Below the pieces are notes generated by a model. The model was not told the origin of the DNA and searched no databases. It saw nothing but the letters and a program-made list of their open reading frames with translations. A stretch of DNA of 64,000 nt from Oceanicaulis sp. MMSF_3324. Its GTDB lineage: Bacteria; Pseudomonadota; Alphaproteobacteria; Caulobacterales; Maricaulaceae. Location: the NCBI RefSeq assembly GCF_030733545.1, contig NZ_JASHIU010000001.1:310001-374000 (forward strand), read 5' to 3'. The position numbers and the translations under genes are program-made. This document shows, in pieces, positions 24,462 through 33,141 of this stretch (its first letter is position 1; each line of letters begins with the position of its first letter).

Positions 24462-26852
24462 ATGAAATTCACCTATTCCTGGCTCAAAGAGCATCTGGAC
24501 ACTGATCTCAGCCTCGCCCAGCTCGACGAGGCGATGACCATGGCCGGTCTGGAGATCGAGGAGATTGAAGATCCGGGCGCCAAGCTGGCCGATTTCTCCA
24601 CCGCCTATGTGACCGACGCCCAGCCGCATCCGGATGCGGACAAGCTGCGGGTCTGCACGGTGGAGACCCGGGACGGGACCAAACAGATCGTTTGCGGCGC
24701 GCCCAATGCGCGGGCGGGCATGACGGCGATCTATGCGCCGCTGGGCGCGTATATTCCCGGCCTTGATTTCAGTCTCGACAAGAAGCCGCGCAAGATCCGC
24801 GGCGTCGAGAGCCATGGCATGATGTGCTCGGCCAAGGAGATCGAGGCGGGCGAGGATCATGACGGCATCGCCGATCTTCAGGGCGACTGGCCGGTGGGCA
24901 CCCCCGCCGCCGAGGCGCTGGGCGTGAATGATCCGGTCATCGATTTCGAAGTCACCCCGAACCGCCCCGACTGGCTGGGCGTTTATGGTATTGCGCGCGA
25001 CCTCGCCGCGGCGGGCGCCGGCACGCTGAAAACCGGCCCGGTTAAACCGGTTCCGGGCAGTTTCCCCTGCCCGGTGACGGTGAAGCTGGACTGGCCCGAA
25101 GCCTGCCCGATCTTTGCCGGCCGGGTGATCAAGGGCGTCAAGAACGGTCCCTCGCCGGACTGGATGCAGAAGCGCCTCCTGGCCATTGGCATCAAGCCCA
25201 AGAACCTCTTGGTCGATGTGACCAATTATGTGGCGTTCGATTATGCCCGCCCGCTGCACGTCTATGACATGACGAAAATCGGCGCCACGCTGTATGCGCG
25301 TCAGGGCCGGGGCGAGGCGGACGCTCATGTGGCGCTCGATGAAAAGACCTACACCCCGTCGCAAACCGATTGCGTGATCGCCGATGATGAGCGCGCACTG
25401 GGTCTTGGGGGCATTATGGGCGGCCAGTATTCAGGCTGCTCGTCCGAGACCACGGATGTCTTCCTGGAGAGCGCCTGGTTTGACCCGGCCATCATCCGCA
25501 AGTCCGCCCGGGCGCTGGGCATTGAATCGGACGCCAAATACCGCTTCGAGCGGGGCGTGGATCCTGAAAGCCCGGTGGATGGCATTGAACGCGCCACCGC
25601 GCTGATCCTGGAATATGGCGGCGGTGAAGCGTCTGAAGTGACCGTGTCGGGTGAAGCCCCGGCGCGCCCGGACGACATCGCGTTCGATCCGTCCCGCATC
25701 CAGCGGCTTCTGGGTCTGGAGCTGAGCGAGGACCGGATCGAGGAGATCCTCGTCTCGCTGGGCTTTGGCGTCACCCGCGGCGAACGCTGGACAGTGAGCG
25801 TGCCCAGCTGGCGTCGTGACGCCACGATGCAGGCGGACCTCATCGAGGATGTGGCGCGCATTGCGGGTTATGACAATCTGCCGGTCGTCTCCTTCCGTCG
25901 TCCTGAAGGCGAGCGGTTTGACGCCCCGGCGACCGAGCTTCAGAACCGGGTGCGCGCCGCGCGCCGGTCAGCGGCCAATCGCGGCTATCGCGAAGCCATC
26001 ACCTGGTCCTTCTGCCGGTCTGATCAGGCCGACCTGTTCGGCGGCGTCGGCAAGGGTCTGGTGCTGGAAAACCCGATCAGCACCGAGCTTGATGTGATGC
26101 GCCCTTCCGCGCTCATCCATCTTCTGACCAGCGTGCAGAAAAGCGCCGATCGCGGTTTTGATGACGCTCGCTTCTTCGAGGCGGGGCCGATCTATCTTGA
26201 TGATACGCCCAAGGGGCAGCAGACCGTGGTCGCCGGCGTGCGCCGGGTGGTCGCCGCGCGTGACTGGCGGGGCGAGGGCGCTCCGGACGTCTTTGACATC
26301 AAGGCGGACGCCATGGCGGCTCTGGACGCGGCGGGCGCCCCGGTGGACAAGCTGCAAGTGACCGCCGATGCGCGCGATTACTGGCATCCGGGCCGCTCGG
26401 GCGTGCTGCGTCTGGGCCCGAACGTGCTGGCCGAGTTCGGCGAAATCCATCCCAAGACGCTCAAGGCGCTGGATGTGGATGGCCGCGTGCTGGCGTTCGA
26501 GGTCTTCCTCAACGCCATCCCGGCGACCAAGAAGAAAGCGCTCAAGGCGCGTCCGCCGCTGGAATTGTCCGGCCTGATGGCGGTCAAGCGCGATTACGCC
26601 TTCCTCATGGATGCGTCTGCGCCGTCCGCGGATCTGATCAAGGCGGTCAAGGGCGCGGAGAAACAGCTCATCACCGATGTGGCGCTGTTTGATGTCTATC
26701 AGGGCCAGGGCGTGCCCGAAGGCCAGGTCTCGCTGGCGCTGGAAGTCACCATCCAGCCGACCGACAAGACCCTGACCGACAAGGAGATCGAGGCGATCAG
26801 CGCCAAGATCATCGCCAACGCCCAGAAAGCCGGCGCATCGCTGCGCGGATAG
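24462..26852 (+). CDS. pheT: Phenylalanyl-tRNA synthetase beta subunit
   Basis: The tRNA-binding and editing subunit, 796 aa. N-terminal EMAP/OB-type tRNA-binding domain at about 40-150 (DKLRVCTVETRDGTKQIVCG). The B3/B4 editing domain is around 205-390 (KNLLVDVTNYVAFDYARPLH, GLGGIMGG). B5 is at about 400-475 (AFDPSRIQRLLGLELSEDRI), followed by a pseudo-catalytic core. The C-terminal anticodon-binding FDX-ACB domain starts near 705 (AVKRDYAFLMDASAPSADLI). Length is typical. A terminator follows. Confidence 0.97.
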   Translation: MKFTYSWLKEHLDTDLSLAQLDEAMTMAGLEIEEIEDPGAKLADFSTAYVTDAQPHPDADKLRVCTVETRDGTKQIVCGAPNARAGMTAIYAPLGAYIPGLDFSLDKKPRKIRGVESHGMMCSAKEIEAGEDHDGIADLQGDWPVGTPAAEALGVNDPVIDFEVTPNRPDWLGVYGIARDLAAAGAGTLKTGPVKPVPGSFPCPVTVKLDWPEACPIFAGRVIKGVKNGPSPDWMQKRLLAIGIKPKNLLVDVTNYVAFDYARPLHVYDMTKIGATLYARQGRGEADAHVALDEKTYTPSQTDCVIADDERALGLGGIMGGQYSGCSSETTDVFLESAWFDPAIIRKSARALGIESDAKYRFERGVDPESPVDGIERATALILEYGGGEASEVTVSGEAPARPDDIAFDPSRIQRLLGLELSEDRIEEILVSLGFGVTRGERWTVSVPSWRRDATMQADLIEDVARIAGYDNLPVVSFRRPEGERFDAPATELQNRVRAARRSAANRGYREAITWSFCRSDQADLFGGVGKGLVLENPISTELDVMRPSALIHLLTSVQKSADRGFDDARFFEAGPIYLDDTPKGQQTVVAGVRRVVAARDWRGEGAPDVFDIKADAMAALDAAGAPVDKLQVTADARDYWHPGRSGVLRLGPNVLAEFGEIHPKTLKALDVDGRVLAFEVFLNAIPATKKKALKARPPLELSGLMAVKRDYAFLMDASAPSADLIKAVKGAEKQLITDVALFDVYQGQGVPEGQVSLALEVTIQPTDKTLTDKEIEAISAKIIANAQKAGASLRG

Positions 26853-26864
26853 GGCACAAGAAAA

Positions 26865-26893
26865 CGCCCCGGAGGCTTGAGGTCTCCGGGGCG
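26865..26893. terminator. Terminator after pheT
   Basis: CGCCCCGGAG and CTCCGGGGCG form a perfect 10-bp stem with a nine-base loop, preceded by AAAA. It may serve pheT and the convergent gene. Confidence 0.8.
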
Positions 26894-26925
26894 CTCTCAC
26901 ATCGCCCAGCCCTGTTCTTTGAACG

Positions 26926-28095
26926 CTAGACCCTGAGATTCACGCCGCTCTGGGCGATTTCCTGCGGGGTCACGGCGTTATCAAGGTTGTTATCCAGCGG
27001 TTGGCTGACCTGCCTGACGCGCTGAGGCTCCTGAGCGGTCTCGCTCAGCCGATCCACGAGTGAGGGGGTCGGATCGGTCTGGCTGAGCCCGTTATCACGG
27101 GTGGAGAGCCCGCTGTCCGCGCGGTCGAACCGCGTTTCAAACCGGGTATTGGGCGTTGTCACTTCGGCATCCACATCGCCGATGCTGGCTCCGGTTTCAG
27201 GCCGTGTGACGGCGGCGGGTCCGGTCTCGTCAGCTTCCAGAGGCTCATCGGGTCGTGGCGCGATCTCGGCGCGCAGCGTTGCGGTTTCCTCAGGCTCTTG
27301 CGCCTGTTCCAGCGCGGCCGTGGTCGGGTTCACCTCCTGGGCGGCCCGGGCGGCGGCGTTCAGGCCGTCATCAGACGGGTCCTCGGATTGTTGCGCAGGG
27401 GCTTCAGGACGGGTGTTCAGTTCAGCGTCACGCGGACTGTCTGCGGGCTCGGCCCGGTTCAGATTGTCATCGATCCGACTATCGAGCCGCTGGTCCTGAC
27501 GTGCGCCGGCGTCTTCACGCTGGGCCTCGCGGATCGTCTCGGTTTGCTGGCGGCCCTCTTCAATCACGGTGCGGGTCTGATCGGCGCGCTGCTCACGCGT
27601 CTCCAGTTCATCAGACCGGGCCTGACGCTGTAGCGTTTCCGCCTGCTGCGCCTCGCTCAACCGGGCGGCAATGCTGGGCTCTTGGGCATCAACGGGCTGC
27701 GCCGGCGCCGGCGCCGTCTCAGCGCGCGCTTCAGGCGGCTCCGGCGTCTCGGCCGGTTCACGGGTCGGCTGGGGCGGTTCCTGGGAACGCGTGGCCAGAC
27801 GCTGCTCCTGCACCTCCAGAAGCACGGCATTGGTGGAGGCGTTCAAGCGATCCTGGCTGGCTTGCGCAAACCCTTCCGCCGCGGCGGAGCGGGTCGGCGT
27901 TTCCTCTTCGGAGGACCGGTTCTGCGCCGCGCCGCGATCCTGCCGATCCTGGGCGCTGTCAGCCCGTTCCACAGGCCGGACGGCCGCGGCATCGCTGGCG
28001 GCGGTGGAATTGATCAGAGCGGGATCGGACTCACGGGGCGGGGTCCGGTACAGATCAGCCAGATAACCCACTCCACTTGCAATATCGGCGACCAT
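26926..28095 (-). CDS. Large disordered Gln/Glu/Arg-rich protein
   Basis: A 389-residue protein with almost no hydrophobic core. From about residue 25 to 360 it is dominated by Gln, Glu, Ala, Arg, Asp, Thr and Pro, and predicted by eye to be disordered with charged helical stretches (about 140-190). Short ordered-looking ends remain: VADIASGVGYLADLY at the start and VTPQEIAQSGVNLRV at the end. The ATG at 28095 has AGAGG six bases upstream. There is no signal peptide. The ends resemble the style of small motility-associated or FliK-like proteins, but this is weak. Length and composition suggest a spacer, ruler or adaptor; I cannot assign it. Confidence 0.65.
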   Translation of the reverse strand: MVADIASGVGYLADLYRTPPRESDPALINSTAASDAAAVRPVERADSAQDRQDRGAAQNRSSEEETPTRSAAAEGFAQASQDRLNASTNAVLLEVQEQRLATRSQEPPQPTREPAETPEPPEARAETAPAPAQPVDAQEPSIAARLSEAQQAETLQRQARSDELETREQRADQTRTVIEEGRQQTETIREAQREDAGARQDQRLDSRIDDNLNRAEPADSPRDAELNTRPEAPAQQSEDPSDDGLNAAARAAQEVNPTTAALEQAQEPEETATLRAEIAPRPDEPLEADETGPAAVTRPETGASIGDVDAEVTTPNTRFETRFDRADSGLSTRDNGLSQTDPTPSLVDRLSETAQEPQRVRQVSQPLDNNLDNAVTPQEIAQSGVNLRV

Positions 28096-28194
28096 AGCGC
28101 ACCTCTGCACAGCTCGCGTATATTACAACTATATAGGTCTCAAGAATGCCTGTTAAAGGCGACCCTTTATGAGGGTTTCCATTTGGTAAAGAAA

Positions 28195-28221
28195 AGGCCC
28201 CGACGCGGAACGCCGGGGCCT
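28195..28221 (-). terminator. Terminator of the prolyl oligopeptidase gene
   Basis: AGGCCCCG and CGGGGCCT form an 8-bp stem; read on the minus strand it is followed by TTTTCTTT. It lies 25 bases after the stop of the minus-strand gene. Confidence 0.85.
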
Positions 28222-28245
28222 GATCAGATCGGAAGAGAATTCGCC

Positions 28246-30465
28246 TTAGCCTTCGCTGCCTTCGGCTTCGTCCTCATCCATGAGTTCTTCCATCAGGAAG
28301 GTGTATTCCAGCGCCAGACGACGCGCGCTTTCCTGAAGGTTGGCGGCGGCGGAGTGGCCGCCCTCCATGTTTTCATAATACAGCACGTCCTGCTCCATCT
28401 CGTTGAGGAGATAGGCCAGCTTCCGGGCGTGACCCGGATGGACGCGGTCATCCTTGGTGGAGGTCAGAAGGAACATGGGCGGATAGTCGACGCCGGTCTC
28501 CACATTGTGGAAGGGCGAGATCGAACGCAGGAAGGCGCGCTCTTCAGGATTCTCGTCCGGGAAGCCGTACTCGTCCTGCCAGCTGGCGCCCGCCAGCAGT
28601 GTGTGGAAGCGCAGCATGTCCAGCAGCGGCACCTGGCTGATCACCGCGCCCCACAGATCGGGACGCTGGGTGTACATCACGCCGGTCAGAAGCCCGCCAT
28701 TGGAGCCGCCCTGAACCGCCAGCTGGTCCGACGTGGTCACGCCGTCATCGATCAGGTCTTCGGCGACCGCGATCAGGTCATCATAGATGCGCTGACGGTT
28801 GGTGCGCAGACCCGCCTGGTGCCAGGCCGGACCGAACTCGCCGCCGCCGCGGATGTTCGCCAGCACATAGGTGCCGCCGTTTTCCAGCCACATGCGGCCG
28901 CGCGTGCCCGAATAGGACGGGGTCAGGCTGACCTGGAAGCCGCCATAGGCGTAGAGCAGCGTCGGCTGGGGCCCTTCCGCGCCTTCGGCATGGACCACGA
29001 AGTACGGGATCATCGTGCCGTCGGTGCTTTCGGCCTGACGCTGTTCGACCACAAGGCCTTCCGCATCAAACCAGGACGGGGCGGATTTCGCCGCTTCCAG
29101 CTCGAGATCGGCGGTCAGGCGGTAGAGCGCTTCAGGCTCCAGGAAGCCTTCCACGTTCACATAGGCCAGATCGGACTGCTCATCGGCGGTGACGATGGAG
29201 ATCGAGGCGTTCTCCGGCGTTTCCACGCTTTCGCTGGTCCAGCCGGCATCGCTGCGGGTGAAGGCTTCAAGGCCGCCCACAACATTGTCGTTGATCACCA
29301 TCAGAAGGTGGTTCTGGGTGGTGGCGACGCTGCCAATGGACTGGCGTTCGTTCGGCGTGAACACGACTTCGACGCTCGGCAGTTCGCCGGTTTCAACGAA
29401 CGCGCCCATGTCAAAGCTGAGGATCGAGCCGGTGGGGTAGGTTTCGCCGCCCTCGACCGGGGTCCATTCCTCTTCGATGGAGAAGACCAGCTGACCGTCA
29501 AACAGGGTTTGCGGGCTGGACTTGCGCGGCAGCGGCATCTGCACCGGCTCGCCGGTCGCGCCGTCGGGCAGGTAATAATAGACGCTTTCAAAGAAGCTCG
29601 CGGCCTGGATGGCCATCATGTAGGCCGTGCCGTCCGCCTGTTCGAAACGGGCGGGCCAGACGCCCACATTGCTTTCCTCGCCGGAAATGACGACTTCGGC
29701 CTCTTCGATCGGCGTGCCGCGGGTCCAGCGTTTCACCACGAAGGGATAGCCCGACTGGGTGGCTTCGGCCGGATCGAGCGCGGTGGCGATCAGCAGGGTG
29801 TCGTCATCAATCCAGGCGGTTGAGCCCTTGGTTTCATCAATGACAAAGCCGTCCTCGATGAACTCGCGGGTTTCCATGTTGAATTCACGGCGCACCGCGG
29901 CGTCAGAGCCGCCATCGGACAGCGTGATCATGCAGCGGGTGTAATCGGGCGCCAGGCAATCTGCGCCGCGCCAGACCCAGTTATGGCCTTCGGCTTCGCC
30001 CAGGGCGTCGAGATCGAGCACCACATCCCATTCCGGGTTTTCGGTGGCGTAGCTTTCCACCGAGGTCTTGCGCCACAGGCCTTTGACGTGGTCGGCGTCC
30101 TGCCAGAAATTCCACAGCTCGCCGTTGCGCACGCCGACATAGGGAATGCGGTCGGTGGATTGCAGAACTTCAAGCGCCTGATTGTACAGCGTGTCATAGC
30201 GCGGGTCCGAGGTCAGGCGGTCGAGCGACTGCTCGTTCATCTCGGTCGCGAAGGCGAGGGCGCGTTCGCCTTCCACCTCTTCAAGCCATTCAAGGCTTTC
30301 GGTTTCCGCCTGGATCGCGGCGTTCAGCTCCGCGCCGGGCAGGTTGGCGGTGTCTGTCACACCGGACTCCTCGGTTTCGGTCGTATTGCTTTGTTCGGAT
30401 GGCGAACAGGCCGCGAGCGCCAGAACGGCGGCAGCGGCGGACAGGTGATAACCCCAGCGGCGCAT
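28246..30465 (-). CDS. Prolyl oligopeptidase-family lipoprotein (S9A)
   Basis: A 739-residue serine peptidase exported as a lipoprotein: signal with lipobox LAAC near residue 20. The N-terminal part (about 60-440) is the seven-bladed propeller that filters substrates. The C-terminal alpha/beta-hydrolase domain has GGFQVSLTPSYSG, LANIRGGGEFGPAWHQAG and the nucleophile GGSNGGLL; the acid is in STKDDRVHPGHA and the His in EGGHSAAA. It cleaves after proline in peptides of limited size, probably in the periplasm. Two adjacent ATGs exist; 30465 has better spacing to GGGGAG. Divergent from dapF. Confidence 0.93.
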   Translation of the reverse strand: MRRWGYHLSAAAAVLALAACSPSEQSNTTETEESGVTDTANLPGAELNAAIQAETESLEWLEEVEGERALAFATEMNEQSLDRLTSDPRYDTLYNQALEVLQSTDRIPYVGVRNGELWNFWQDADHVKGLWRKTSVESYATENPEWDVVLDLDALGEAEGHNWVWRGADCLAPDYTRCMITLSDGGSDAAVRREFNMETREFIEDGFVIDETKGSTAWIDDDTLLIATALDPAEATQSGYPFVVKRWTRGTPIEEAEVVISGEESNVGVWPARFEQADGTAYMMAIQAASFFESVYYYLPDGATGEPVQMPLPRKSSPQTLFDGQLVFSIEEEWTPVEGGETYPTGSILSFDMGAFVETGELPSVEVVFTPNERQSIGSVATTQNHLLMVINDNVVGGLEAFTRSDAGWTSESVETPENASISIVTADEQSDLAYVNVEGFLEPEALYRLTADLELEAAKSAPSWFDAEGLVVEQRQAESTDGTMIPYFVVHAEGAEGPQPTLLYAYGGFQVSLTPSYSGTRGRMWLENGGTYVLANIRGGGEFGPAWHQAGLRTNRQRIYDDLIAVAEDLIDDGVTTSDQLAVQGGSNGGLLTGVMYTQRPDLWGAVISQVPLLDMLRFHTLLAGASWQDEYGFPDENPEERAFLRSISPFHNVETGVDYPPMFLLTSTKDDRVHPGHARKLAYLLNEMEQDVLYYENMEGGHSAAANLQESARRLALEYTFLMEELMDEDEAEGSEG

Positions 30466-30589
30466 CATGCTCTCCCCTAGTTGAGCGACGGCGTGCATTG
30501 AACAGGGCGTTGAGCCCGCGGTCAAAGTGATACTGTGTTACGCGCGCGTCATCTTGCAGGCGGACGCAGACAAGCGTATCGGTGCGGTC

Positions 30590-31411
30590 ATGAGAGCATA
30601 CGCCATGAACGGGGCGGGGAACGCCTTCATCGTCATCGATCGTCGCGAGGCGTCGGGCCCCGCCGCCTATGCTGCGGATCAGATCGAGGCGATGCGGGCT
30701 GTGCATCCCTTTGATCAGCTCATCGTGCTGGACCCGTCCGATGACGCGGATGCGGATCTGCGGGTCTGGAACAATGATGGCGGCGAAGTGGGCGCCTGCG
30801 GCAATGGCACGCGCGCGGCGGCCTGGTTGCTGTTTGAAGACGGCGCAAAGCCCCAGCTGCGGTTCACGTCCACGGGCGGCCTGATGCAGGCCCGAAGGCT
30901 TGATGGCGGCGCCGCGGAAGTGGATCTCGGCCCGGCGCGTCTGGACTGGCGGGAGATCCCGTTATCGCTGCCCATGGAGACGGTGCGGCTGGATTTCGGC
31001 GTCAACCTGCCTGATGGCGGACGGCTGGAAGGTCCCGGTGCGGTGTCCATGGGCAACCCCCATGTGGTCTTTGCGGTCGAGGATGTTCTGGCCCTGGCGC
31101 TGTCGGAGATCGGACCGTGTGTGGAGCACGACCCGCTGTTTCCTGAACGGGTCAATGCCGGCTTCGCCCAGGTGCGCGATCGCGATGATGTCCGCCTGAA
31201 AGTGTTCGAACGCGGCGCTGGGCTGACGCTGGCGTGCGGAACGGGGGCGTGCGCGGCTCTGGTCGCCTTGCATCGACAGGGGCTTGTGGACCGCGAAGCG
31301 GTGATCGAGGCGGATGGCGGCAAACTGCCCGTGCGCTGGGATGATCAGGGCCATGTGCATCTGTCCGGCCCCGTGGTGCTGGAGCGGGAGCTCGATCTGA
31401 GCGGCGTTTAA
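30590..31411 (+). CDS. dapF: Diaminopimelate epimerase
   Basis: A cofactor-independent epimerase of 273 aa making meso-DAP for lysine and peptidoglycan. The two catalytic cysteines are C70 (GACGNGTRA) and C216 (LACGTGACAAL), each in its usual motif. GNAFIVIDRR near the start and VSMGNPHVVF are also conserved. The ATG at 30590 matches the family N-terminus (MRAYAMNGAGNAF); an upstream GTG at 30527 adds 21 non-conserved residues. The ribosome site is weak. It is followed by a 416-base gene-free stretch with repeats before mtaB. Confidence 0.94.
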   Translation: MRAYAMNGAGNAFIVIDRREASGPAAYAADQIEAMRAVHPFDQLIVLDPSDDADADLRVWNNDGGEVGACGNGTRAAAWLLFEDGAKPQLRFTSTGGLMQARRLDGGAAEVDLGPARLDWREIPLSLPMETVRLDFGVNLPDGGRLEGPGAVSMGNPHVVFAVEDVLALALSEIGPCVEHDPLFPERVNAGFAQVRDRDDVRLKVFERGAGLTLACGTGACAALVALHRQGLVDREAVIEADGGKLPVRWDDQGHVHLSGPVVLERELDLSGV

Positions 31412-31435
31412 TTCCTCTCTCTCTTTCCAACTAGC

Positions 31436-31515
31436 GTCATCCCGGACTTGATCAGGGGATCCGGGGCCCATAGGCGCCCTGTGATCCCCTAGGTCCTGAC
31501 GTTCGTCAGGATGAC
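31436..31515. repeat. Intergenic palindromic repeat unit
   Basis: GTCATCC at 31436-31442 and GGATGAC at 31509-31515 are the ends of an 80-base dyad. Inside are CCTGACG/CGTCAGG and GGGGATC/GATCCCC pairings. The opening CATCCCGGACTTGATC is typical of interspersed palindromic repeats in alphaproteobacterial genomes. No protein is encoded. Confidence 0.6.
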
Positions 31516-31609
31516 GATAAGTGAATAGCTTTCTCACCCTGTCATCCCCGCATGAACCGGCGAATGACAGCCTCTTAAAATCAAAGACAACTACGAAACG
31601 CTTGTGAGC

Positions 31610-31734
31610 GTCCCTCTCCCCTTTCTGAGGGGAGAGGACAGGTGAGGGGTGAGCGGCGCTTGATCCTTCAGGCTGGTTGTGCGCTGAAGCGCACCCCCTC
31701 ACCCAGCCTCTCCCCCTTGGACAAGGGGGAGAGG
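31610..31734. repeat. Second intergenic repeat with nested hairpins
   Basis: A stem with CTCTCCCC and GGGGAGAG lies at 31610-31639, and a second with CCTCTCCCCCTTG and CAAGGGGGAGAGG at 31707-31734. GGTGAGGGG (31641-31649) can pair with CCCCTCACC (31695-31703), enclosing a small loop. The pattern is a common interspersed repeat of high-GC genomes. It fills most of the gap between dapF and mtaB; a shorter CATCCCCGC segment at about 31542 may be a third remnant. Confidence 0.6.
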
Positions 31735-31827
31735 GGTAGGGTCCAGCAACGCTCCAAACGCATACCCGCCTTGCAGACTCCCTTCCCCGCTTGACCGAAG
31801 GGCGTCTCAACCCCACTTTGCGCGCTC

Positions 31828-33141
31828 ATGAGCACACCTGTGGAAAACCCTGCCCTGTCCCCTGAGACTTCAGAGGGGCGCGATGTGGAGATCGTCACCT
31901 TCGGCTGCCGGCTGAACGCCTGGGAGTCCGAAGTGATGCGCGATCACGCGCGCGCAGGCGGGCTGGAAGACGCGGTGATCATCAATACCTGCGCTGTGAC
32001 CAACGAGGCGGTGCGTCAGGCGCGCCAGACCATTCGCCGGATGAAGCGCGAGCGGCCCGACGCCCGCATGATCGTCACCGGTTGCGCCGCCCAGATCGAT
32101 CCCGACCAGTTTGCGAAAATGGCCGAGGTCGACCAGGTGCTTGGCAATGCCGAGAAGCTGCGTCCGGAAACCTTCAAATCCACCGTCATTGGCGGCGGCG
32201 ACAAGGTGAAGGTGGATGACATCATGGCGGTCAGCGAGATCGCCAGCCATCTCGTCGATGGTCTGGATGGTCGCGCCCGCGCCTATGTGCAGGTGCAGAC
32301 CGGGTGTGATCACCGCTGCACCTTCTGCATCATTCCCTATGGCCGCGGCAATGCGCGCTCCGCGCCGGCCGGTGAGGTGGTCGATCAGGTCAAGCGTCTG
32401 GTGGAGACCGGCCATTCCGAAGTGGTGCTGACCGGCGTGGACATGACCAGCTGGGGTCAGGACCTGCCCGGAACGCCCAAGCTGGGTCGTCTGGTGCGGG
32501 CCATCCTCAAGCAGGTCCCCGAGCTTCAGCGCCTGCGCCTGTCGTCCATCGACGCCATCGAGATTGACGAGGATCTGTTCCGCGCCATCGCCGAGGAAGA
32601 GCGGCTCTGCCCCTATATGCACCTCTCGCTTCAGGCGGGCGATGACATGATCCTCAAGCGCATGAAGCGGCGACACTCGCGCGATGACGCCATTGCGCTG
32701 GCCCAACGCCTGCGCGCCGTGCGTCCGGACATCGCCTTTGGCGCGGACCTCATCGCAGGCTTCCCGACCGAGACCGAAGAGATGTTCCAGAACTCGCTGC
32801 GGCTTGTGGACGAGTGCGACCTCGCTTTCGTCCATGTCTTCCCCTATTCGCCGCGCCCCGGAACGCCCGCTGCGCGCATGCCGCAAGTGGACCGCGAAGT
32901 GGTCAAGGAACGCGCGGCGCGGCTGCGCGCGAAATCGCATGACGCGCTGCAACGTCATCTGGCGTCGCGCGTTGGCCATGAGATGACGGTGCTGGTTGAA
33001 AAGCCCGGCTTCGCCCGCGCGGATGACTTTACGCCTGTGCGCATGCAATCCAGCGCCCGGCCCGGCGCGCTTGTCCGGGCGATCATCACCGGGCATGACG
33101 AGAAAGCCCTGTTCGCAACACCGCTGGAGGCTGCCCGGTGA
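31828..33141 (+). CDS. mtaB: tRNA methylthiotransferase MtaB
   Basis: A radical-SAM methylthiotransferase of 437 aa that converts t6A37 to ms2t6A37 in tRNAs reading ANN codons. The N-terminal UPF0004 domain carries the second-cluster cysteines in FGCRLN, NTCAV and TGCAAQ. The radical-SAM motif is C160-x3-C164-x2-C167 (TGCDHRCTFCIIPYG). A TRAM-like segment closes the protein (about 375-435). The order mtaB-ftsY with a four-base overlap, and dapF just before, is common in alphaproteobacteria. Confidence 0.94.
   Translation: MSTPVENPALSPETSEGRDVEIVTFGCRLNAWESEVMRDHARAGGLEDAVIINTCAVTNEAVRQARQTIRRMKRERPDARMIVTGCAAQIDPDQFAKMAEVDQVLGNAEKLRPETFKSTVIGGGDKVKVDDIMAVSEIASHLVDGLDGRARAYVQVQTGCDHRCTFCIIPYGRGNARSAPAGEVVDQVKRLVETGHSEVVLTGVDMTSWGQDLPGTPKLGRLVRAILKQVPELQRLRLSSIDAIEIDEDLFRAIAEEERLCPYMHLSLQAGDDMILKRMKRRHSRDDAIALAQRLRAVRPDIAFGADLIAGFPTETEEMFQNSLRLVDECDLAFVHVFPYSPRPGTPAARMPQVDREVVKERAARLRAKSHDALQRHLASRVGHEMTVLVEKPGFARADDFTPVRMQSSARPGALVRAIITGHDEKALFATPLEAAR

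Noticed and set aside
27682-29823. Plus-strand 713-codon frame
   Set aside because: Antisense to both the disordered protein and the prolyl oligopeptidase; His/Gly/Arg-rich translation shows it is a shadow.
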